NCBI GenBank assembly: GCA_016209245.1
Contig: JACQWN010000722.1
Coordinates: 1 to 5,037 of the forward strand
DNA length: 5,037 nucleotides
Reading direction: 5' to 3'
Source of the DNA: Bacteroidia bacterium
GTDB lineage: Bacteria; Bacteroidota; Bacteroidia; Bacteroidales; BM523
Positions 1 to 5,037 of this stretch are shown piece after piece. Positions within the stretch are counted from its first letter, which is position 1, and every line of letters begins with the position of its first letter. The notes below the pieces were generated by a model, which saw only the letters and a list, made by a program, of their open reading frames with translations, did not search any database and had not been told where the DNA came from. A program made the translations under genes and the position numbers.

Positions 1-1281
1 TCTGATATTTATCTTTATTACATTGAGACGGGAAAGACAGAAAATTTAACCGAGGGGCTTCCCGGCTATGATAAGTATCCGCATTTTTCACCCGACGGTA
101 AAAAAATTGCATGGGAATGTATGCTGACACCTGGTTATGAATCGGATAAAAAACGGTTATATGTCTATGATTTTCATACAAAAGAAAGAAAGGATATTAC
201 CTCCGTTTTTGACCAGGATGTTGAAAACATTGTTTGGAAGCCGGATAATAAGGAAATCTTTTTCATTAGCGGCTATCATGCTACAAAACAGATCTATAAA
301 ATAAATCTTGAAACCGGTTTGATTTCTCAAATAACAAAAGGAATTCATAATTACAATACTATTTCGTTAGCTCAACAGGTCATGATTGGTGAAAAAATGA
401 CAATGTCAATGACTCCTGAAATATTTAAAATTGATGAATCCACCGGTGAGGAGACACAGATTACTTTTACAAATAAAAATATATATGATAAAATTGAGCT
501 TGGTAAAGTTGAAGAATGGTGGCTTAAAACTTATGACGGGCTGGATATGTTGGTGTGGCTCATATACCCGCCGGGATTTACGCCGGACCAAAAATATCCT
601 GCATTGCTTTATTGTCAAGGAGGTCCTCAAAGTGCAGTTGACCAGTTTTTCTCGTACAGGTGGAATTTTCAGATTATGGCGGCAAACGGTTATATTGTAA
701 TTGCACCTAACCGCAGGGGTGTCCCTTCATTCGGCACTGCATGGAACGACCAAATAGCAGGCGACTACGGAGGAAAAAACATGAGAGATTATCTTACAGC
801 AGTTGATGTTCTTGGAAAAGAGCCGTATATTGATGAAACCAGATTAGGAGCAATTGGCGCAAGCTATGGTGGTTATTCGGTTTTTTGGCTTGCAGGTCAC
901 CATGAAAAAAGGTTCAAGGCATTTATTGCCCATTGCGGAATGTTTAATCTAGAAAGCCAATATGCCGCTACCGAAGAAATGTTTTTTGTCAATCACGACC
1001 TTGAAGGCGCATACTGGCAGAAACCAAAACCCAGGAGTTTTAATTATTCTCCCCATTTGTACGTTGATAAATGGGATACTCCGATTATGATTGTCACAGG
1101 AGGCAATGATTTCAGAATTCCTTACACCGAGAGTCTTCAGGCGTTTAATTCAGCAAAGCTCGTAGGAGTTGAAGCTAAGCTTTTATTTTTCCCCGAAGAA
1201 AGTCATTTTGTGCTGAAACCGCAGAATAGTATCTTTTGGCAGAGAGAATTCTTTGGATGGTTGGATAAGTATCTTAAATGA
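1..1281 (+). CDS. S9 family serine peptidase, DPP5-like (prolyl oligopeptidase family), 5'-truncated by window edge
   Basis: The frame is open from base 1, so the ATG at 121 is internal and the gene begins upstream of the window; 426 residues are visible. Residues 1-165 or so are the end of a beta-propeller, including a PD40-type blade motif (YPHFSPDGKKIAW, about residues 28-40). From about residue 170 runs an alpha/beta-hydrolase domain: oxyanion-region GGP at 207-209, nucleophile Ser288 in GASYGGYS, Asp370 in GGNDFRIP, and His402 in EESHFVLKPQNS, so the catalytic triad is complete. The C-terminal pattern (HFVLKPQNSIFWQREFFGWLDKYL) closely resembles Bacteroidota dipeptidyl-peptidase 5 as I remember it. 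Enzymes of this family cleave dipeptides or acylated residues from short peptides; bacterial DPP5 is usually periplasmic, but the N-terminus that would carry a signal peptide is not visible. DPP5 specificity is inferred; S9 membership is near certain. It is transcribed toward era and ends 28 bp before an inverted repeat. Confidence 0.93.
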   Translation, partial: SDIYLYYIETGKTENLTEGLPGYDKYPHFSPDGKKIAWECMLTPGYESDKKRLYVYDFHTKERKDITSVFDQDVENIVWKPDNKEIFFISGYHATKQIYKINLETGLISQITKGIHNYNTISLAQQVMIGEKMTMSMTPEIFKIDESTGEETQITFTNKNIYDKIELGKVEEWWLKTYDGLDMLVWLIYPPGFTPDQKYPALLYCQGGPQSAVDQFFSYRWNFQIMAANGYIVIAPNRRGVPSFGTAWNDQIAGDYGGKNMRDYLTAVDVLGKEPYIDETRLGAIGASYGGYSVFWLAGHHEKRFKAFIAHCGMFNLESQYAATEEMFFVNHDLEGAYWQKPKPRSFNYSPHLYVDKWDTPIMIVTGGNDFRIPYTESLQAFNSAKLVGVEAKLLFFPEESHFVLKPQNSIFWQREFFGWLDKYLK

Positions 1282-1309
1282 TTAGGGTCTTTCCATAATG
1301 TCCAAATTT

Positions 1310-1382
1310 GCCACGAATTTCACGAATTATACTGCCAACGGGATAAAACTAATTTTTCGTGTAAATTCGTGCAATTCGTGGC
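1310..1382. repeat. Imperfect long inverted repeat made of CACGAATT units, in a convergent gap
   Basis: The left arm 1310-1328 (gccacgaatttcacgaatt) and right arm 1364-1382 (aattcgtgcaattcgtggc) are reverse complements over 19 bases with one mismatch, separated by 35 bases. Each arm is itself two copies of CACGAATT spaced nine bases apart (1312-1319 and 1321-1328; in reverse 1364-1371 and 1373-1380), and a further partial copy TTCGTG lies at 1356-1361. From memory, similar CCACGAATT/CACGAATT palindromes are scattered between genes in many Bacteroidota genomes, so this is probably one member of a dispersed REP-like family. That part is recollection, not a search. Confidence 0.75.
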
Positions 1383-1394
1383 TATTCTTTTTTT
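1310..1394 (+). terminator. Probable intrinsic terminator of the S9 peptidase gene
   Basis: The 19-bp inverted repeat starts 28 bases after the peptidase stop codon and is followed on the plus strand by TATTC and then seven T residues (1388-1394). On the minus strand the same hairpin lies about 40 bases beyond the era stop but has no T-run after it, so it would be a weaker terminator for era. The 35-base loop is longer than in a classic intrinsic terminator, so the function is inferred. Confidence 0.5.
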
Positions 1395-1422
1395 GTGGAT
1401 TGACTTTACAGACAGACACTAA

Positions 1423-2298
1423 TTAATATCCGAATCTTCTTAACTGTTTTTCATTATTCCGCCAATCTTTGCTCACTTTGACAAATAATTCCAGAAAAAT
1501 CTTTTTTCCAAAAAACTGTTCCATTTCCTGACGTGCTTCCGTACCAACTTTTTTTAACATTTCGCCTTTATGTCCAATGATTATCCCCTTTTGTGAATCC
1601 CTTAATACATAAATCGTGCTTCTGATTCTTAGTATTTGAGCGCTTTCCTTAAATTCATCAATACGAATTTCTACAGAATAAGGAATTTCTTCTTTATAAT
1701 TGAGCAATATTTTCTTACGTATGATTTCAGAGGCGAAAAAACGTTCAGGTCTGTCTGTCAATGTATCTTTTGGATAATATGCAGGATGTACGGGAAGCAA
1801 TTCAAAAAACCGATCAAAAATTTTTTCCGTATTAATGCGATGTAGGGCTGATGCGGCGATAATCTCCGCTTTTGGCAAAAATTGCGCCCATAAATCCGTC
1901 AAACCGGCAAGAACTTCATGATTAATTAAATCAATTTTATTAATTATAAGCAACATTGGCGTCTTTGTCTTTCCGAGCTTCTCAATGTAGTTTTTATTTT
2001 TATCAGGCGCATCGTTTATATCGGTAATATAAAGAATAATATCGGCATCTGTCAGGGCTATATTGACAGATTTCATCATTGCTTCCTGCAGCTTATAATA
2101 TGGCCTGATAATACCCGGAGTATCTGAATAAATAATCTGAAAATTTTCTCCGTTCACAATACCATGAATACGATGCCTGGTAGTCTGCGCTTTGGAAGTG
2201 ATAATGGAAAGCTTTTCTCCGACGAGGATATTCATCAGAGACGATTTTCCTACATTGGGGTTACCTATAATATTGACGAATCCGGCTTTATGAATCAA
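1423..2298 (-). CDS. era: GTPase Era (ribosome assembly, 16S rRNA-binding), TTG start
   Basis: Era binds the 3' end of 16S rRNA and helps mature the 30S subunit in the cytoplasm. With the TTG start at 2298 the protein has 291 residues, normal for Era (E. coli 301). All G motifs are present: G1 GNPNVGKS at 12-19, G2 region with TT at 39-40, G3 DTPG at 59-62, G4 NKID at 120-123, G5 SAL at 150-152. The C-terminal KH domain has its GHKG loop at 242-245 and the family's closing WRNNEKQLRRFGY. The start is chosen because the product then begins MIHKAGFVNIIG, as Era proteins do. An ATG at 2370 is in frame, but it would add 24 residues read from the alternative frame of rpmE2 with no resemblance to Era. 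The TTG overlaps the rpmE2 stop by 11 bases, suggesting translational coupling. There is no clear Shine-Dalgarno sequence, as is usual in Bacteroidota. Confidence 0.96.
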   Translation of the reverse strand: MIHKAGFVNIIGNPNVGKSSLMNILVGEKLSIITSKAQTTRHRIHGIVNGENFQIIYSDTPGIIRPYYKLQEAMMKSVNIALTDADIILYITDINDAPDKNKNYIEKLGKTKTPMLLIINKIDLINHEVLAGLTDLWAQFLPKAEIIAASALHRINTEKIFDRFFELLPVHPAYYPKDTLTDRPERFFASEIIRKKILLNYKEEIPYSVEIRIDEFKESAQILRIRSTIYVLRDSQKGIIIGHKGEMLKKVGTEARQEMEQFFGKKIFLELFVKVSKDWRNNEKQLRRFGY

Positions 2299-2563
2299 CT
2301 TTTTTCTGCTTTTTTTCGATATGCTTCTGGTACCGGTGCATATATTTATCAACACGCCCTGCTGTATCAACCAGCTTCATCTTTCCCGTGTAAAATGGAT
2401 GGGAAGTATTTGAAATTTCAATCTTTATGAGGGGGTATTCCACGCCCTCGATTGTAATTTTATCCTTTGTCTGTGCAGCTGATTTGGTAATGAAGGTATG
2501 CTCATTTGATAAGTCTTTAAAAGCGACTAATCTGTAATTCTTCGGATGAATATCTTTTTTCAT
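2288..2563 (-). CDS. rpmE2: 50S ribosomal protein L31 type B
   Basis: This is a 91-residue protein of the L31 family, a small component of the large subunit that contacts the 30S head across the inter-subunit bridge. The sequence begins MKKDIHPKNYRLVAFKD and contains the diagnostic EISNTSHPFYTGK and LVDTAGRVDKYMHRY blocks (about residues 49-78). It has no cysteine at all, so it is the zinc-free type B (C-minus) form rather than the four-Cys type A form. It ends in a basic tail (QKHIEKKQKKVDS) several residues longer than many type B proteins. The ATG overlaps, as ATGA, the end of the original nuclease reading frame upstream, and the stop overlaps the era start by 11 bases, so the three frames probably share a transcript. 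In other phyla type B L31 is often under zinc (Zur) control; I see no clear operator or own promoter immediately upstream. Confidence 0.96.
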   Translation of the reverse strand: MKKDIHPKNYRLVAFKDLSNEHTFITKSAAQTKDKITIEGVEYPLIKIEISNTSHPFYTGKMKLVDTAGRVDKYMHRYQKHIEKKQKKVDS

Positions 2564-2697
2564 ATCAATTTTCGTTTTAATTCTTCGATGAGTTTATCTT
2601 TGTCTTCGATGAGTTTATCTTTTTCCTCGATGAGTTTATCTTTTTCCTCTAATTTAATATTTTTCTCTAATATTATTTTTTCTGATTCTTTTGCCTT
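2560..2697 (-). pseudogene. Detached C-terminal coiled-coil tail of the nuclease gene, in frame after the stop
   Basis: Immediately after the TAA of the nuclease, the same reading frame stays open for 45 codons and stops at TGA 2562-2560, overlapping the rpmE2 ATG as ATGA. The product is strongly charged and helical: after KAKESEKIILEKNIKLE come three EEKDKLI/EDKDKLI heptads and a final EELKRKLI. Many Bacteroidota PDDEXK_2 proteins end in such EKDKLIE coiled coils, so this is almost certainly the original C-terminus. There is no ATG or GTG within the tail, so independent translation is unlikely; it would be expressed only by stop-codon readthrough. A single GAA-to-TAA change would explain the break, but the original codon cannot be read from this sequence. 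Confidence 0.8.
2585..2647. repeat. Three tandem 21-bp repeats (seven codons each) in the nuclease tail
   Basis: Copies start at 2585, 2606 and 2627 with a period of exactly 21 bases. Copies two and three are identical; copy one differs at two positions. A degenerate fourth copy follows at 2648. On the minus strand each copy encodes one coiled-coil heptad (EKDKLIE), so changes in copy number keep the reading frame. Confidence 0.95.
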
Positions 2698-3504
2698 TTA
2701 AAACGCTTCTTTTGTCGATAATTCCAATATCCTGTAAAATTCTTGTTCTTTTTCTATTTCTGCACGTTCTTTAGGGTCTGTTCCCACTTTATGTAAAACA
2801 GACAGGATTAAGTTTATTATTTTGTCCTTAATATTGTAATTGTACTCTTTAGTGATCCCATTTTCATCAATAAAATAATTCTGTTCAAAAATACTTAGTA
2901 ATCGCTCTAAACGTGTTCTTAATTTTGGTTCTATTCTTTGCATTTGTACTACAAAACAGTCGTGTGTCAATCTTTCGATAAAATCACTTTTCTTATTTAT
3001 GAATTCTCTTGTTATTAAATCAAAATATTGACGGTTTACTTTTATTGCGGCTGTATCTATTTCTGGTAATTTAAACCCAAGCAAATATATTGTTATTATT
3101 GGTAATGCAACATTCTTTTTCCCTTCCGGAGTTTCTATTTCATCTTCTTTTCTGTATTGAGCGCCCAGATAATTCCTGAACCGCATTAAATCTATCGGGT
3201 TTTTGGCTTTTTGTATTCCAATTAATACTTTCTTGTGTTCGTTTTCTTTTGTCTTTATAATTGCAACAAAATCTAAACGATATACTGCCAAACTCATCAG
3301 ATTGGCGATTTGCTCTTTTATTTTTTCTAAACTTTCCTGATCTTTCGCTTGTTGTAAATCTTTGAAAAAAGTATATTCCTGCGGTTTTATTTGCACATCA
3401 ACTATTTCTTCTTCTATCAGAGTTTCTATAAAAAATTTTGCAATTTTTTTATCATCCATTAATCGCTTAAAAACTAAATCAAATATAGGATTTGCTATTA
3501 ACAT
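2698..3504 (-). CDS. Rpn/PD-(D/E)XK nuclease-family (PDDEXK_2) putative transposase, prematurely stopped and probably catalytically damaged
   Basis: The 268-residue product begins MLIANPIFDLVFKRLMDD, the typical start of Rpn/PDDEXK_2 proteins, which are recombination-promoting nucleases often labelled transposases. The core is recognisable: YRLDF (Asp78), then VLIGIQKAK (94-101), MRFRNYLGAQY (107-117), a VALPIITIYLLGF strand (132-144), VNRQYFDLITRE (156-167) and FIERLTHDCFVVQ (175-187). Relatives I know have Glu before IQKAK; here residue 96 is Gly (codon GGA, 3219-3217), so the E-x-Q-K catalytic motif seems broken. The frame ends at TAA 2700-2698, but reading on in the same frame gives 45 more sense codons of coiled coil, like the tails of relatives; full length would have been about 314 residues. 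It is therefore probably a decaying gene, though the truncated protein may still be made. A TATCTTTG promoter element lies 22 bases upstream of the ATG. An insertion in the middle (KDLQQAKDQESLEKIKEQ, 48-65) may be a lineage-specific helix. Confidence 0.85.
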   Translation of the reverse strand: MLIANPIFDLVFKRLMDDKKIAKFFIETLIEEEIVDVQIKPQEYTFFKDLQQAKDQESLEKIKEQIANLMSLAVYRLDFVAIIKTKENEHKKVLIGIQKAKNPIDLMRFRNYLGAQYRKEDEIETPEGKKNVALPIITIYLLGFKLPEIDTAAIKVNRQYFDLITREFINKKSDFIERLTHDCFVVQMQRIEPKLRTRLERLLSIFEQNYFIDENGITKEYNYNIKDKIINLILSVLHKVGTDPKERAEIEKEQEFYRILELSTKEAF

Positions 3505-3526
3505 TTTATTAAGATTTTATTCAAGA

Positions 3527-3534
3527 CAAAGATA
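3527..3534 (-). promoter_or_regulatory. Probable Bacteroidota -7 promoter element for the nuclease-rpmE2-era group
   Basis: The minus strand reads TATCTTTG, a perfect match to the Bacteroidota -7 consensus TAnnTTTG, 22 bases before the nuclease ATG at 3504. No good TTTG -33 element is found 17-21 bases further upstream, so the call rests on one box. Because the nuclease, rpmE2 and era frames overlap or abut and I see no other such box nearer rpmE2, this may drive all three genes. Confidence 0.45.
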
Positions 3535-3609
3535 CGAAATAAAACGAATTTATAAAATATTTATATGCCATTGATATTTAAGTATTATCGCCAACTACTC
3601 AGCGGCTTG

Positions 3610-3623
3610 AGGTCACTTGACCT
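3610..3623. repeat. Short palindrome AGGTCA-CT-TGACCT
   Basis: Two perfect 6-base arms (3610-3615 and 3618-3623) are separated by two bases. This has the shape of a dimeric regulator site, but it lies about 75-90 bases upstream of the nuclease -7 box and abuts a larger hairpin, so it may simply be part of the same structured element. Confidence 0.5.
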
Positions 3624-3647
3624 TCGTTCGTCTGCAGGACAACGAAG
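3622..3647. repeat. Hairpin with 10 bp of stem and a 5-base loop
   Basis: CTTCGTT (3622-3628) pairs with AACGAAG (3641-3647); after one bulged C (3629), GTC (3630-3632) pairs with GAC (3638-3640), leaving TGCAG as the loop. There is no T-run on either side, so it is not a normal intrinsic terminator. It could be a transcript end structure for the acetyltransferase gene or the core of a dispersed repeat. Confidence 0.7.
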
Positions 3648-3686
3648 CGTCATATTCACTCGTTATATTTGTAAACTACTTTTACA

Positions 3687-3702
3687 GCATTTTGAAAAAT
3701 GC
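3687..3702. repeat. Small hairpin GCATTTT-GA-AAAATGC downstream of the acetyltransferase gene
   Basis: Seven-base arms 3687-3693 and 3696-3702 flank two bases. On the minus strand the hairpin begins 47 bases after the acetyltransferase stop. It might contribute to 3' end formation, but it is AT-rich and is not followed by a T-run, so terminator function is uncertain. Confidence 0.35.
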
Positions 3703-3749
3703 CAAAAATGGACTGCAAAATTATATAAATAAAACAAATAACACAATTA

Positions 3750-4931
3750 TTATTTTCTGATTTTTTTCATCTTATTACTTTGTTCGTTTGTAAAACGCTT
3801 AAATTCAATATTTTTGTCGAACAAATAGCGGTATGTAATATGTCTCCTGACTATAGGGATATCTAATGTCTGGTAAATTTTATTGACCGTAACATTATAG
3901 TCGCCAACCCATGACATTTCCAGCTCTTTTATATTATGATGTTTCAATGTATCAATAAGCTTCAGGAATAATGGTCCGATAATAAATGTTCGCTGGTGTG
4001 ATGGAATTATGCCTGTAAGTAATTGTCTGCAGCGTGTCACTTTCTTTCTTCTGAGCATAAGTTTGATTTTGTTAATAAGATTCAGCTTGCCTCTGAAACT
4101 CTTAATTATCTGGTTAATATCAGGAAATACAACTGTTATACCCACAGGCTTCCCATTATCATAAGCAAACCAAATAAAATCTTCATTCAGGATTGGTTTT
4201 GCATTATAAAGGATGCTTTCTATATCTTTATATTCCAATGGTACATAATCTTCATGGAAATCCGACCAAATTTCATTGAAAAGATAAACAAAGTCGCTAA
4301 TATATTTCCTACTGTTACAAAAAGAAAAATGTTCAAACGAATATTCCGGTCTTGAACCTATATGCCGGGCAAAATTTACTTGCCGTTCAGGAAAGGGTTG
4401 GTCAAGAGTTTTCAGATAGGTATATTGCTCAAAATAATTTCTGAAGCCAAATTTTTCGAATAGTTCTTTATAATATGGCGGATTATAAGGCATTCCATAA
4501 GATTGCTGAACAAAGCCCTCGACAAGCAATCCCCAATGAACGAAGTTTTCGCCAAAGTTAACAGGGCCATCCATTGCCTGCATCCCTTTTGAAGCAAGCC
4601 ATTCTTTTGCAGCGCTGAATAATATAAATGCGGATTCCGTATCGTTGATACATTCAAAAAAGCCAATGCCACCAATGGGGTATTCATTTTTATTTGCCTT
4701 TATTTTATCATAAAAGGCGCCTATTCTGCCTATTAATCTGTCATTCTTATCTTTTAATATCCATCTCGATGCTTCGCCATTTTCAAAACAGCGGTTCGCA
4801 GCAGGATTAAATATATTTTCAATTTCAATATCCAATGGGCATACCCAGTTTGTGTCGTCTTTATATAAAATCCTGGCAGTGTCGTGAAACTCTTGTTTTG
4901 TTTTTTTATCTTTGACTTCAATTAAATTCAT
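3750..4931 (-). CDS. GNAT-like N-acetyltransferase family protein, function unknown
   Basis: The 393-residue protein resembles a family of large GNAT-fold proteins of about 370-390 residues that I know as conserved but uncharacterised in Bacteroidota. Recognisable blocks are an N-terminal region with WVCPLDIEIENIFNP (29-43), a GRIGAFYD strand (68-75), GIGFFEC (88-94), the signature DGPVNFGEN...WGLLVEGF (121-140), YNPPYYKELFEKFGF (149-163), and a C-terminal GNAT-like half with GKPVGITVVFPDINQ (260-274) and ELEMSWVGDYNVTVNKIYQTLDI (336-358), where the acetyl-CoA fold is expected. No signal peptide or membrane segment is seen, so it is probably cytoplasmic. The substrate is unknown. The ATG at 4931 is supported by a TAAATTTG promoter box 18 bases upstream. 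It is separated from the nuclease by 245 bp and probably forms its own transcript. Confidence 0.75.
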   Translation of the reverse strand: MNLIEVKDKKTKQEFHDTARILYKDDTNWVCPLDIEIENIFNPAANRCFENGEASRWILKDKNDRLIGRIGAFYDKIKANKNEYPIGGIGFFECINDTESAFILFSAAKEWLASKGMQAMDGPVNFGENFVHWGLLVEGFVQQSYGMPYNPPYYKELFEKFGFRNYFEQYTYLKTLDQPFPERQVNFARHIGSRPEYSFEHFSFCNSRKYISDFVYLFNEIWSDFHEDYVPLEYKDIESILYNAKPILNEDFIWFAYDNGKPVGITVVFPDINQIIKSFRGKLNLINKIKLMLRRKKVTRCRQLLTGIIPSHQRTFIIGPLFLKLIDTLKHHNIKELEMSWVGDYNVTVNKIYQTLDIPIVRRHITYRYLFDKNIEFKRFTNEQSNKMKKIRK

Positions 4932-4949
4932 AATTTTTTAAGAAGTCTG

Positions 4950-4957
4950 CAAATTTA
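4950..4957 (-). promoter_or_regulatory. Probable -7 promoter element of the acetyltransferase gene
   Basis: The minus strand reads TAAATTTG, a perfect TAnnTTTG match, ending 18 bases before the ATG at 4931; the 5' leader would be only about 10-15 bases. A matching TTTG -33 element at the usual distance is not evident, so confidence is moderate. The rest of 4932-5037 is AT-rich and shows no gene. Confidence 0.45.
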
Positions 4958-5037
4958 CAAAAAATCAAATTATTCTACATTATTATGTACATCTGTTCTA
5001 ACCTGATTTATTCATAAATTTTAATTTGAATATATCA

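Larger units (their letters stand above)
3505..3749. other. 245-bp intergenic spacer with a short structured, GC-richer block
   Basis: No gene is seen between the acetyltransferase stop and the nuclease start. The flanks are very AT-rich, but the block of about 3589-3665 is clearly more GC-rich and carries a palindrome at 3610-3623 and a strong hairpin at 3622-3647. A separate small hairpin lies at 3687-3702 and the nuclease promoter box at 3527-3534. The block may be a remnant or member of a dispersed intergenic repeat; this cannot be settled from one copy. Confidence 0.6.

Noticed and set aside
1636..1845. Plus-strand open frame antisense to era
   Set aside because: It lies opposite the conserved linker and KH-domain region of Era and has no protein-like character of its own.
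2299..2370. In-frame 24-residue N-terminal extension of Era from the ATG at 2370
   Set aside because: It lies wholly inside rpmE2 in another frame, does not resemble Era, and the family homology begins exactly at the TTG at 2298.
2585..2660. Short tandem repeats as a possible CRISPR array
   Set aside because: The copies are directly adjacent without spacers, and each encodes a coiled-coil heptad.
2690..2705. Programmed frameshift at the TTTTAAAAG around the nuclease stop
   Set aside because: The coiled-coil tail is in the zero frame, not a shifted one. The +1 frame reaches a stop after a few codons, and the TTTAAAA heptamer is out of phase for a canonical -1 slip.
3362..3574. 70-codon plus-strand open frame across the nuclease start
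   Set aside because: It is the antisense shadow of the nuclease N-terminus running into the AT-rich spacer.
3590..3668. Integron attC-like recombination site
   Set aside because: Size and hairpin content are suggestive, but the end boxes do not fit RYYYAAC and GTTRRRY and are not complementary beyond GTT, and no cassette or integrase is present.
4023..4355. 110-codon plus-strand open frame opposite the acetyltransferase gene
   Set aside because: It is antisense to a well-supported gene, shows no recognisable domain and has no promoter or family support.

Overview
The window looks like an AT-rich chromosomal segment from a member of the Bacteroidota. Three things point there. The peptidase most resembles the DPP5-like S9 peptidases of that phylum. 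The Rpn/PD-(D/E)XK 'transposase' belongs to a subfamily common there. Two minus-strand genes carry a perfect TAnnTTTG box (the Bacteroidota -7 element) just upstream and have no Shine-Dalgarno sequence. The assignment is inferred from gene content and promoter style, not from a marker-gene comparison.

Layout: positions 1-1281 (+) hold the 3' part of an S9 serine peptidase gene whose start lies outside the window. It faces a minus-strand group across a 141-bp convergent gap that contains a long inverted repeat built from CACGAATT units and followed by a T-run, probably serving as terminator. Reading leftward on the minus strand, in order of transcription: a GNAT-type acetyltransferase (4931-3750), a 245-bp spacer with several hairpins, a PD-(D/E)XK nuclease-family gene (3504-2698), ribosomal protein L31 type B (2563-2288) and the GTPase Era (2298-1423).

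The nuclease, L31 and Era frames are tightly joined. The original nuclease frame ends in an ATGA overlap with rpmE2, and era most likely starts at a TTG that overlaps the end of rpmE2 by 11 bases. L31 (a ribosomal protein) and Era (30S assembly, 16S rRNA 3'-end binding) form a coherent ribosome-related pair. The nuclease gene is an accessory gene sitting directly upstream, possibly supplying their promoter.

The most notable observation is that the nuclease gene seems to be decaying or split. An in-frame TAA cuts off a 45-codon coiled-coil tail that remains fully open and contains three 21-bp (seven-codon) tandem repeats. In addition, the expected catalytic Glu of the E-x-Q-K motif reads Gly. 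I found no CRISPR array, RNA gene, complete insertion sequence or clearly new multi-gene system.
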